This document shows, one piece after another, positions 46,388-54,000 of a stretch of DNA of 64,000 bases. Location of the stretch: contig CALKRN010000006.1 in the NCBI GenBank assembly GCA_937989665.1, forward strand, positions 62,001 through 126,000, given 5' to 3'. A program made the position numbers and the translations under genes. How positions within the stretch are numbered: the stretch's first letter is position 1; each line of letters begins with the position of its first letter. The DNA comes from an uncultured Desulfomicrobiaceae bacterium (GTDB lineage Bacteria; Desulfobacterota; Desulfovibrionia; Desulfovibrionales; Desulfomicrobiaceae). A model generated the notes under the pieces. The model was not told the origin of the DNA. It was given only the letters and a program-made list of their open reading frames with translations, and did not search any database.

Positions 46388-46927
46388 TTAGGCATTTTGG
46401 ACTGCAGTGCCCAATACAAAACCCTTGGTCGATGGACCCGTGGATGCTGATGTCCCAGCGATTTTTGAGAGGTAGGTATCACCAAGGGTAGCGATGTGAT
46501 TGCCGACATTGTCAAAATAATTGTAATGAATCTGTTCTTCTTCAATGATGGTCTCAAAGAGCTTCAAACTGACACTGTCTCCACAGTCCCGACACACAAG
46601 AGCAAACTGATTGTATCGATCGATGGTGTCATCCTCGAGGGTTGCATCAAAGGGAAAAATCTCCCGCACGCCCTGACCTTTGGCAAGCGTCCCAAGGGAG
46701 TCCGTAGTTGGCTCACCACCCAGCTCTTTAATGCGCTCAGCAAACATCTCCGCATGGCGCATCTCGTCAATGGCAATAAGTTTCATCTTGGCTGCCAACT
46801 CCCCATAGTCCATAGCATCGAGACCATAGTGCTGATTCATGTACTGGGTAATGGCATACAACTCCATGGACCGAGCTTGATTAAGTACATCGATCACCTT
46901 TGCACGACGCTCTTCTTTAGATACCAT
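46388..46927 (-). CDS. bfr: bacterioferritin
   Basis: 179 residues of a four-helix ferritin-like fold. It stores iron as ferric mineral after oxidising Fe(II). The ferroxidase residues are seen in SMELYAITQYMNQHY, DEMRHAEMFAERI and EEEQIHYNYFDNV. The heme-binding methionine is Met56 (IAIDEMRHAE). The overall sequence closely resembles the Desulfovibrio bacterioferritin that binds Fe-coproporphyrin III; that cofactor here is inference. AAAGGAG precedes the ATG. The gene is AT-richer than average. It is divergent from the DciA-like gene and converges on sodB. Confidence 0.9.
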   Translation of the reverse strand: MVSKEERRAKVIDVLNQARSMELYAITQYMNQHYGLDAMDYGELAAKMKLIAIDEMRHAEMFAERIKELGGEPTTDSLGTLAKGQGVREIFPFDATLEDDTIDRYNQFALVCRDCGDSVSLKLFETIIEEEQIHYNYFDNVGNHIATLGDTYLSKIAGTSASTGPSTKGFVLGTAVQNA

Positions 46928-47120
46928 AAACATCTCCTTTTCGTTTGGTAGGACAAACTCTATCGGACAGCGCTTGGCTCCGCATAGCCATTCCTCGGAT
47001 ACCAGTCGCCAACCATCCTCGCTGGGAGTCGGACCGAGCAAAGCATCCTCCTTATGCCCAACGAGACCGTCCCAAGCAAGCCCCCTTGCGAAAATAGTCT
47101 CCCCTGCGTATGCATATCGT

Positions 47121-47768
47121 ATGTGGAGCAAACGCCGTGCACGTATCCTCACCCCGGCAGCCCAGGCCATTGCCTTGGTTTTACAACGCGGGGACGCGGC
47201 CCTTGAATTTGCCATCGCAAGCCTTTGGCGCCGCTGGGAAGAAATTGTCGGCCCGCACCTGAGCCAGATCGTCGTCCCCCTTGGCCACCAGGGGGGCGTA
47301 TTGCGGGTTGGCGCCCAGCACCCCGCGATCCTCCAAGAGGCCTCGTTCTTTGCGCCGGCCCTGCTCGAGCGAGCCAACGCCCTGCTCGGGCAACCCTATT
47401 TTGAGGAAGTTCGTTTCGAGCTCCCCGGAGGGCATACCCCCCTCAACCAACACTTCCTTCCCCCGGCCCCGCCCAAGCCTTGCCTTGCCGCTCCCGGCCC
47501 TCTCGGAAGCCTCGAACTTCCCCCGGATTCTCCCATTGGCCGTGCCTATTATGCCCACGTTGCCCGCCGGCGATCCGCCCAAAACACCTCGGAGTTTCCA
47601 CTTGACAGCTCCCCCGTCCTCTCCCTAGAGGACGGCTTCCGTTCTGGGCGATCGTTCAACGGCAGGACAGCGGACTCTGACTCCGTCAATCTAGGTTCGA
47701 ATCCTAGTCGCCCAGCCAGGTCCCCATCGTCTAGCTCGGTCCAGGACACCGGCCTTTCACGCCGATAA
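47121..47768 (+). CDS. DciA-like DUF721 protein, C-terminus overlapping two tRNA genes
   Basis: The first ~100 residues match DUF721/DciA (replicative helicase loader family): SLWRRWEEIVGPHLSQIVVPLG and HQGGVLRVGAQHPAILQEASFFAPALLERANALLG. The frame then stays open through a Pro-rich linker, a hairpin, all of tRNA-Gln and most of tRNA-Glu, to a TAA at 47766. Residues after about 175 (GRTADSDSVNLGSNPSRPA) are translations of tRNA sequence and are unlikely to be functional. The ATG at 47121 has no clear ribosome-binding site, and the true 3' end may have been removed by tRNA insertion or deletion. Function in replication start is inferred from the family only. Confidence 0.7.
   Translation: MWSKRRARILTPAAQAIALVLQRGDAALEFAIASLWRRWEEIVGPHLSQIVVPLGHQGGVLRVGAQHPAILQEASFFAPALLERANALLGQPYFEEVRFELPGGHTPLNQHFLPPAPPKPCLAAPGPLGSLELPPDSPIGRAYYAHVARRRSAQNTSEFPLDSSPVLSLEDGFRSGRSFNGRTADSDSVNLGSNPSRPARSPSSSSVQDTGLSRR
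47602..47635 (+). promoter_or_regulatory. candidate tRNA promoter with perfect 9-bp hairpin
   Basis: TTGACA at 47602-47607 is followed after 17-18 bp by CTAGAGG, a poor -10, and the tRNA-Gln starts 20 bp later. Overlapping it, CCGTCCTCT (47614-47622), CCCT, AGAGGACGG (47627-47635) is a perfect stem with a 4-base loop. It lies inside the DciA-like reading frame. Confidence 0.35.
47645..47718 (+). tRNA. tRNA-Gln (anticodon CTG)
   Basis: 74 bases, CCA encoded. Acceptor TGGGCGA/TCGCCCA, D arm GTTC...GGAC, anticodon stem GCGGA/TCCGT with loop CTCTGAC, anticodon CTG (reads CAG), T arm CTAGG-TTCGAAT-CCTAG. Two bases before tRNA-Glu; one transcript is likely. Confidence 0.95.
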
Positions 47769-47797
47769 CAGGGGTTCAAATCCCCTTGGGGACGCCA
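47720..47797 (+). tRNA. tRNA-Glu (anticodon TTC)
   Basis: 78 bases, CCA encoded. Acceptor GTCCCCA/TGGGGAC, anticodon loop CTTTCAC with anticodon TTC (reads GAA/GAG), T arm AGGGG-TTCAAAT-CCCCT. The first anticodon-stem pair (position 27-43) is C-A rather than a pair; the other four hold. An intrinsic terminator follows directly. Confidence 0.95.
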
Positions 47798-47808
47798 AGC
47801 CAAACGTT

Positions 47809-47841
47809 GCCCCCACGAGAACGACTCGTGGGGGCTTTTTT
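47809..47841 (+). terminator. intrinsic terminator of the tRNA-Gln/tRNA-Glu transcript
   Basis: GCCCCCACGAG, short loop, CTCGTGGGGGC and then a six-T tract. It is a textbook stem and T run 12 bp after the tRNA-Glu CCA. Confidence 0.92.
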
Positions 47842-48096
47842 CTCCCTTGCGCTGGGGCAACCCCATGCCCACCGTCAAGCCGGGGACGTCTCGGTACGCC
47901 CGCCACGGCACCGGGTCAGCCGCAACGCTCGTCCTCAGGTCCAAGGGCTGCTCGGAGGGGAGCTTCTCCCTGGTTGGGAATGCTGATGGTCTCCAGCCCA
48001 TTCCCTAGGGACTAGGCACGGCAAGGGACGCCCAATCCTCTGCTCCATCCAAGCGATCCGCCTCTCAGCTGGCGACGCCCCTCAGTCCATGCGGCT

Positions 48097-48114
48097 AGAC
48101 GAAGCGCTTCGTCT
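48097..48114. promoter_or_regulatory. 18-bp perfect palindrome upstream of a histidine kinase gene
   Basis: AGACGAAGCGCTTCGTCT reads the same on both strands. It ends 18 bp before the kinase ATG, in the leader. It may be a dimeric regulator site or an RNA hairpin covering the start. No assignment to a known regulator is possible. Confidence 0.45.
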
Positions 48115-48132
48115 CTGCCACAACGCCCCTCC

Positions 48133-49827
48133 ATGGCAGCAACGCACCCCACCCCCCTCGACACCCATCCGAGCCTTGTGGCCGAACGAACGCTCCGGCG
48201 CGCCACCGTAGCGGTGGCCATTGCACCACTCATCCTTGTTTCCGCCATTCTTTTTTACGCCTACGATATCATCTACCGCCAGACCGTGCTGGAGCATCTG
48301 CGCACCCAAGCTGCCCGGCACGCCCAACTCATTGATCGTTTTCTCCAAGAACGCACCGCTACCCTCCGCCTGGAGGCCAACAGCGTCCCTCTCGCCCAAC
48401 TCCACGATCCCGCCTACTTGGAAGCGCGCCTTAGCGCCCTCAACACCGCCTTTGGCAACGTGTACACTGACCTTGGCCTCATCGATCCACGTGGTCAGCA
48501 AATCGCCTATGCCGGCCCCTCCTTCACCCGCCGCACCTCGTATGCGGATGAATCCTGGTACCAGCAGGCCCGTCGCCAAGAGGCCTTGGTGTCCGATGTC
48601 GCCCTCGGCGCCCGACGCCGTCCCCACTTTCTGGTGTCCGTGCGCATCCTCGATGCCGAGGGGCAGCCCTGGATCCTCCGCGCGGCCATCGACTTCGCCG
48701 AGTTCAATGCCCGCGTTCGAGATATCCGTCTTGGGGAGACCGGTAAGGCCTTCATCATCAACCGGCGTGGCGTCTTTCAGACCGATGCAGGCGATGCCTC
48801 CTCCCTACCATCCAGAGTCCTCACTTCCCTTGTGCTCCGCGATCTCCCCCCCACCCAACCCATCATCCTCGAGGGGGATAATGACCGCGGTGTCGCGGCC
48901 CTGGCCTGTGTGGCGGCCCTCAAAAACGGAGAATGGCTCCTCATCCTCCACCAGGAACGTTTCGACGCCCTCCGTCCCCTCTATCTTGCCCGCATCGCGG
49001 CCATCAGTACGGTGACCCTCGGCATTATTGCCATTGTCACCGTCACCCACCTGGTGGCAGAGCGCATGGACCGCCGTCTGCGCGCCGCATCCGCCCTCCA
49101 GGAAGAGTTACAAGCGCAAATTGTCGCCAAGAGTAAACTCGCGGCCATTGGCGAGCTCGCTGCCGGAGTCGCCCACGAGATCAACAATCCAGTGGCTATC
49201 ATGATGGAAAACGCTGGATGGATTACCGATCTATTGGAAGGCGACAGCCCGCTTTTGCCAGAGACCGTCGCCGAAATCCGCGCCTCGGCGCAGGAGATCA
49301 CCACCCAAGGCCGTCGCTGTCGGGAGATTACCCACAATCTTCTAAGCTTCGCCCGCAAAGGCGACACCGCTGCCCATCCCATTCAACTTGCACAAATTAT
49401 TCATGAGGTTGTCGGCCTTTTGCGCTCACGTTTCTCACAACGCAATATCGCCTTGACGCTGGATCTCGCCGATGCCCCCCCCATCTTGGCCTCGCCCACC
49501 GAAATCCAACAGGTCCTCCTCAATCTCCTCACAAACGCCATGGACGCCATCTCCCACGACCATGGCCAGATCGTCGTGCGCCTCATGGCGCAACCCGAGG
49601 CGGCAGTCGTCGAAGTGCACGACAATGGCCAGGGCATTCCTGAAGACTACCGCCAGCGCATCTTTGAGCCCTTTTTTACGACCAAGCCTGTGGGCAAGGG
49701 TACGGGTCTCGGCCTGCCCATTTGCTACGGCATTGTACGCAAACTCGGCGGCGATATCGAAGTCGAAAGCACGCTTGGCGTGGGGACGACGTTTCGGATT
49801 GTTCTTCCCTATAATCCGCCGGCATAA
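48133..49827 (+). CDS. sensor histidine kinase with periplasmic Cache-type domain
   Basis: 564 residues. Helix 1 is at about 24-45, a periplasmic dCache-like domain at about 48-285 (GLIDPRGQQIAYAGP and GETGKAFIINRRGVFQTD), helix 2 at about 287-308 and HisKA with H348 (GVAHEINNPVAIMMENAGW). The HATPase has NLLTNAMDAI, DNGQGIP and GTGLGLPICYG. This is an NtrB/DctB-like kinase that senses a small ligand. No receiver gene is adjacent; the next gene is phoU on the opposite strand. The ATG lacks a clear ribosome-binding site. An 18-bp palindrome lies just upstream. Confidence 0.92.
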   Translation: MAATHPTPLDTHPSLVAERTLRRATVAVAIAPLILVSAILFYAYDIIYRQTVLEHLRTQAARHAQLIDRFLQERTATLRLEANSVPLAQLHDPAYLEARLSALNTAFGNVYTDLGLIDPRGQQIAYAGPSFTRRTSYADESWYQQARRQEALVSDVALGARRRPHFLVSVRILDAEGQPWILRAAIDFAEFNARVRDIRLGETGKAFIINRRGVFQTDAGDASSLPSRVLTSLVLRDLPPTQPIILEGDNDRGVAALACVAALKNGEWLLILHQERFDALRPLYLARIAAISTVTLGIIAIVTVTHLVAERMDRRLRAASALQEELQAQIVAKSKLAAIGELAAGVAHEINNPVAIMMENAGWITDLLEGDSPLLPETVAEIRASAQEITTQGRRCREITHNLLSFARKGDTAAHPIQLAQIIHEVVGLLRSRFSQRNIALTLDLADAPPILASPTEIQQVLLNLLTNAMDAISHDHGQIVVRLMAQPEAAVVEVHDNGQGIPEDYRQRIFEPFFTTKPVGKGTGLGLPICYGIVRKLGGDIEVESTLGVGTTFRIVLPYNPPA

Positions 49828-49850
49828 AAAACCCCGGCTCACGGCCGGGG
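49826..49850 (-). terminator. intrinsic terminator after phoU
   Basis: On the minus strand CCCCGGC, loop CGTGA, GCCGGGG and then TTTTTT. It sits 28 bp beyond the phoU stop and 3 bp from the convergent kinase stop. It is oriented for the phoB-phoR-pstB-phoU transcript. Confidence 0.85.
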
Positions 49851-49878
49851 CATGCATCGCATAAAGACAACAAGCAAC

Positions 49879-50550
49879 TCACCGATAGTCAAATGCATTT
49901 TTATGCTTAATGTTGATCCCTTTAAAAATGAATACTACAGATTCGCAGATATTTGTTATCAAATCTGCAATCCGCTCTAAATGACGAATAATTAATATTG
50001 TATGGACAGATCGTTCAATTGCAGGTGTTTCCTCAAGCATATAATGAATAACTTCCCGCATATTTTTATGGTTTAACATATCAATCTCTGCATCACAACG
50101 CCAGACCTCCAAAGCAAGATCCGTGTCCATTCGGACAAAAGATTGTGTCGCACGCTTGAGCATATCCAAAACTTTACCGCCCATTTCCTGAATCTGACGA
50201 TGAAAGGGAAGCGGCGGCCGTGCACTCAGAATCATCGCTCGCTCAGCGATATTGACCGCTTCATCGGCAATGCGCTCTAAATCGACGCTAATGCGCATAC
50301 AGCCAAGGACAAAACGCAAATCCCCGGCCACAGGCTGCTCGAGGGCGAGCAATTTGAGCCCTGTTTCGTCAATGACCACTTCTAGGGCATTGACTTCGGC
50401 ATCCCCATCCACCACGGCCTCCGCCAAAAATTCATCCCGTGCTACGTAGGCTTGCACTGCCTTGGTTACCGCGGCTTCAGCCAAACTCACCATCCGGAGC
50501 ACCTGCAACCGGAGGCGTTCCATTTCCTCATGCAAATGGGTGGCGGTCAT
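49879..50550 (-). CDS. phoU: phosphate signalling/transport regulator PhoU
   Basis: 223 residues, usual length. It has two PhoU repeats of three helices each (about 10-105 and 118-215), with metal-site motifs AVNIAERA/ERIADEAVNIAE and ERIADLITNICES. PhoU tones down Pst uptake and PhoR signalling when phosphate is plentiful. GGAGAG precedes the ATG at 50550; a longer frame exists upstream but contains the pstB end. It is the last gene of a minus-strand operon after pstB. The first part of the coding region is AT-richer. Confidence 0.93.
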   Translation of the reverse strand: MTATHLHEEMERLRLQVLRMVSLAEAAVTKAVQAYVARDEFLAEAVVDGDAEVNALEVVIDETGLKLLALEQPVAGDLRFVLGCMRISVDLERIADEAVNIAERAMILSARPPLPFHRQIQEMGGKVLDMLKRATQSFVRMDTDLALEVWRCDAEIDMLNHKNMREVIHYMLEETPAIERSVHTILIIRHLERIADLITNICESVVFIFKGINIKHKNAFDYR

Positions 50551-50572
50551 ATCTCTCTCCTCTGCAGACGCA

Positions 50573-51334
50573 TCAACCAAAGCGTCCGGTGATATAATCT
50601 TCGGTCTGTTTGTTGGCCGGCCGGGTAAAAATTTGTTCCGTATCGCCCACTTCAATGAGCCGCCCCATATAGAAAAAGGCTGTGCGGTCCGAAACACGTG
50701 CGGCCTGTTGCATGGAGTGGGTCACGATGACAATCGTAAAACGCTGTTTCAGCTCATGGATGAGCTCTTCAATCTTCTGGGTTGCGATGGGATCGAGCGC
50801 CGAGGCCGGCTCGTCCATGAGGAGCACCTCTGGTTCCACCGCCAGGGCACGGGCAATACACAGCCGCTGTTGCTGCCCTCCAGACAGCCCCAAAGCCGAG
50901 GTATGGAGACGGTCTTTCACCTCATCCCACAAGGCAGCCAGATGGAGGCTCTCCTCCACCCGTTGGGCGATGAACTGCTTGTCCCGGGCACCGTTGACCC
51001 GCAAGCCGTAGGCAACATTCTCGAAAATGGTTTTGGGGAAAGGGTTCGGTTTTTGGAACACCATCCCCACGCGGCGGCGCAGGGTCACGACGTCTACCGC
51101 AGAGCCAATGATGTTCTCCCCGTCCATGGAGAGTTCTCCCGTCATCCGTGTCCCCGGGATGAGGTCATTCATGCGGTTAAGGCATCGGATAAAGGTGGAC
51201 TTCCCGCAGCCCGACGGCCCAATGAGCGCGGTCGCCTGACGGGCATACATGTCGAACGAGATATCAAAGAGCGCTTGATTCTCTCCATAATAAAAATCCA
51301 AGTTACGGGCGCGGATCTTCACTTCTGATGTCAT
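50573..51334 (-). CDS. pstB: phosphate ABC transporter ATP-binding protein
   Basis: 253 residues. Walker [11 protein letters not shown] loop VFQKPNPFP, signature LSGGQQQR and Walker [13 protein letters not shown] are present, and the subgroup-specific [10 protein letters not shown] is typical of PstB. It drives phosphate import through PstC/PstA. The start at 51334 was chosen for GAGGGAG upstream; a GTG at 51346 overlaps the phoR stop. PstB is encoded with phoB and phoR, 6 kb from pstSCA and on the other strand, which is unusual. Confidence 0.95.
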   Translation of the reverse strand: MTSEVKIRARNLDFYYGENQALFDISFDMYARQATALIGPSGCGKSTFIRCLNRMNDLIPGTRMTGELSMDGENIIGSAVDVVTLRRRVGMVFQKPNPFPKTIFENVAYGLRVNGARDKQFIAQRVEESLHLAALWDEVKDRLHTSALGLSGGQQQRLCIARALAVEPEVLLMDEPASALDPIATQKIEELIHELKQRFTIVIVTHSMQQAARVSDRTAFFYMGRLIEVGDTEQIFTRPANKQTEDYITGRFG

Positions 51335-51342
51335 CGTCTCCC

Positions 51343-53127
51343 TCACATGTGCGCCAAAGGTAAGATAATGGTGAATCGAGCCCCAGCCATCGCCCCCGGC
51401 ACGGGGCTTGTGGCAGTAATGGAGCCGCCCATCAAGTTCATAAGATGCCGGCAGATGGCTAAGCCCAAACCGGTACCACTCACAGCCCGGCTGCGATCCT
51501 TTTCCACTCGGTAAAACCGTTCGAACACCCGCTCGACCTCTTCTGGCGGGATACCCGGGCCATTGTCATCCACGTGCACCCGCACCACACGACCATTCTT
51601 TTCCGCGTGGACAGCGATGACTCCTCCCGGGCGTGGTACGTACTTGAGGGCATTCTCCAACACATTCCGGAACACTTGAACCAGCGATTCCCAATGCGCT
51701 TGCACAAGGGGCGCCTCATCCAAAAGGGATTGGAATTCAATCCCTTCCTGCAGAGGCAACCCCTTCCACGCTGCCCCCACCACCCCAGAGAGCGCGGTAG
51801 GCGCCAAGGCGAGCTGGAAACGACCGTGTTCTAGACGAGAGAGCTGGAGGACGTCCTCAATGAGGGCGTGCATCTGGTTGGCATTGCGCAGGATAGTCTC
51901 GAGAAAGCCCCGGGCCGGCTCCGTCGCGCAACCGTCGAGGCCGAGCAACGTCTCCGCATAGCCCTTGATGGAGGTCAGGGGCGTGCGCAGCTCATGGGAC
52001 ACATTGGCCACGAAGTCGCGCCGTACCTGCTCTGTCCGCCGGATGACCGTGATGTCATGAAACAGCAAAATAACGCCAATGTCCTCGTCGCCGTGCACTG
52101 GCACAAGGGAGATATCAAAGGTCCTGCCCGCCATGACGGCCTCCACTTTGAGCTGGCCAGTCTCCCCTCGCTGACGACGGGCAAGGGCCTCTTCGCACCC
52201 CTGCTGGAGGGCGGGCTCGAGAGTAAGTTCCATAATCTGCCGGCCAACAAAAGCCGACAGATCCGGAAACAAATCCCGCGCCGCAGGATTCCCCCGCACA
52301 ATCCGACCATGGCCATCGAGCACCACTACTCCGGCCCGCATGCCATTTAGAACAGCCTCGAGCTCCCGCCCTTGCTTGACCACCGTAGCCAGTTGTGTCT
52401 CCACCCGCAGAGCCATACCGCGGAGGGCCTGTACCAAAGGCACCAATTCCTCAACGATGCCTTCATCCAACTGTGGCATACTCCCGGCCCCACCCACAGC
52501 AGCCACCCCACGGCAAATGGCGGCAATGGACTTGCGTATATGATAAATCACAACGGCCATGCCGCTGATGGCCACGAGTGCCGCTACCGCGAAGAGGACC
52601 GCGACCTGGGCATAAAGCTGGGCCACCGCCTGGCGCACGACGCGATATGGGGTTGCAAACCGCACAACGCCTTTGGGCAATACCTCAGAAGCAGGCAGGG
52701 CCTGGGCAACATAAATCATCTCTTGGGCTAAGGTATCACTGAAGCGGATAGCCGTCCCCCGCCCTGTTACCGCAGCCTGACGGATTTCTGGACGATCGGC
52801 ATGATTCTCCAGCCGCTGCGCCGCAGCAAGCGGCATCGAGGAATCCACAAGGACCTCTCCGCCCTCAGCAATATACGTGATCCGGACGTCCAGGGCCTTT
52901 CCCATTTCCCGCAGCAGCATATCCGCTGCTTCCAATGAATCTGGCCCTTGACGCTGGAGCAGGACCACCACGGCGTCTAGCTCCTGCATTGTCTGCTCGA
53001 CAACCTGCCCCTCGAGGTCCGGCACCACCGTCGACTCGATTTGCCATACCAGTGCCCCCAAGACCAGCACCAAGATGAGAAGCGTGGCAAACCATAACTG
53101 CCCCTTGAGGGACCGGAGCAAGCTCAT
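51343..53127 (-). CDS. phoR: PhoR-like sensor histidine kinase
   Basis: 594 residues. Helix 1 is at about 11-31, a periplasmic region of about 145 residues, helix 2 at about 176-196, HAMP-like linker, PAS at about 255-365, HisKA H378 ([19 protein letters not shown]) and HATPase with [15 protein letters not shown] and [12 protein letters not shown]. The larger periplasmic part than in E. coli PhoR is typical of other phyla. It overlaps phoB by 4 bp (ATGA) and abuts pstB, so it is the phosphate sensor kinase by context. Activity is probably set by PstB and PhoU. Confidence 0.92.
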   Translation of the reverse strand: MSLLRSLKGQLWFATLLILVLVLGALVWQIESTVVPDLEGQVVEQTMQELDAVVVLLQRQGPDSLEAADMLLREMGKALDVRITYIAEGGEVLVDSSMPLAAAQRLENHADRPEIRQAAVTGRGTAIRFSDTLAQEMIYVAQALPASEVLPKGVVRFATPYRVVRQAVAQLYAQVAVLFAVAALVAISGMAVVIYHIRKSIAAICRGVAAVGGAGSMPQLDEGIVEELVPLVQALRGMALRVETQLATVVKQGRELEAVLNGMRAGVVVLDGHGRIVRGNPAARDLFPDLSAFVGRQIMELTLEPALQQGCEEALARRQRGETGQLKVEAVMAGRTFDISLVPVHGDEDIGVILLFHDITVIRRTEQVRRDFVANVSHELRTPLTSIKGYAETLLGLDGCATEPARGFLETILRNANQMHALIEDVLQLSRLEHGRFQLALAPTALSGVVGAAWKGLPLQEGIEFQSLLDEAPLVQAHWESLVQVFRNVLENALKYVPRPGGVIAVHAEKNGRVVRVHVDDNGPGIPPEEVERVFERFYRVEKDRSRAVSGTGLGLAICRHLMNLMGGSITATSPVPGAMAGARFTIILPLAHM

Positions 53128-53819
53128 GCCTCCCCCTTGGGGCGCTGGAGTCGATACCCAACGCCACGCACGGTCTCGATGAGGTCCGCATAAGCCCCCA
53201 TTTTGCGACGAAGCCGTCGAACATGGGTATCCACCGTGCGCGAGTAGCCTTCAAACTCATAGCCCCATACCTTGGCGAGAAGATGCTCCCGGCTCAGGGC
53301 CTTGCCTTCATTGCGCACGAGCTCGGCGAGCAAGGCGAACTCCGTACGAGTGAGATGGACGTCCTCTCCATCCACATAAAGGATATGGGCTTCAAAATCC
53401 GCCATCAATCCGCCACGCTCCCACCGTTGGGGTAGCCCAGCCGCCGAGGCGTGACGCCGCAGCACGGTCTTGATGCGCAGCATCAGTTCGCGCGGGCTAA
53501 ACGGCTTAACCACGTAATCCTCAGCCCCCAGTTCAAAGCCAAGCACCCGATCCACCTCGTCGCCCCGAGCAGTGAGCATGATAATCGGGATATGATCCGT
53601 CTCCGGAGAGCCCTTGAGGGCCTTGCACACCTCAAGGCCATTCATTCCAGGAAGCATGAGGTCAAGGAGGATAAGACTCGGACGTTCGCTCTGGGCAAGG
53701 CGCACACCGGCCTTTCCATCTCGAGTAACAACACATTCGTAGCCAGCAGCCTTGATATGAAAGGCGAGCAAATTGCCAATATCTGGTTCGTCTTCAATCA
53801 CGAGAATTGTCGGCGGCAT
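53124..53819 (-). CDS. phoB: PhoB-like response regulator
   Basis: 231 residues. The receiver at 1-120 has ILVIEDEPDIG, phosphoacceptor in LILLDLMLPGMNG (about D54), LTARG and K near 105 (VVKPFS). The OmpR-type winged helix is at about 135-225 with LTRTEFALLAELVRN and SRTVDTHVRRLRRKMG. It activates phosphate-starvation genes by binding PHO boxes. The ATG at 53819 follows GAGGGAC; the frame extends upstream without a start that fits better. Divergent from the EAL-CBS-GGDEF gene, with 181 bp between. Confidence 0.94.
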   Translation of the reverse strand: MPPTILVIEDEPDIGNLLAFHIKAAGYECVVTRDGKAGVRLAQSERPSLILLDLMLPGMNGLEVCKALKGSPETDHIPIIMLTARGDEVDRVLGFELGAEDYVVKPFSPRELMLRIKTVLRRHASAAGLPQRWERGGLMADFEAHILYVDGEDVHLTRTEFALLAELVRNEGKALSREHLLAKVWGYEFEGYSRTVDTHVRRLRRKMGAYADLIETVRGVGYRLQRPKGEA

Positions 53820-54000
53820 GATTGTCCCTCTCGTCACGAGCTCTTCGCAATGCTTTACGTAAAAACGCGTCACAACCCAGCGTCTTTTTGGTGACACCCC
53901 TGCAACAATATACTTTGTCACGCAATTGCCATTGTCTATTCACAGGGTTGCCACACCCCCCTGCCATAGGACAAAAGCCTAAACAGGAGGTCTTCCCGCC

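Noticed and set aside
46974-47120. N-terminal extension of the DciA-like frame
   Set aside because: It has no family resemblance and covers the divergent leader of the bfr gene.
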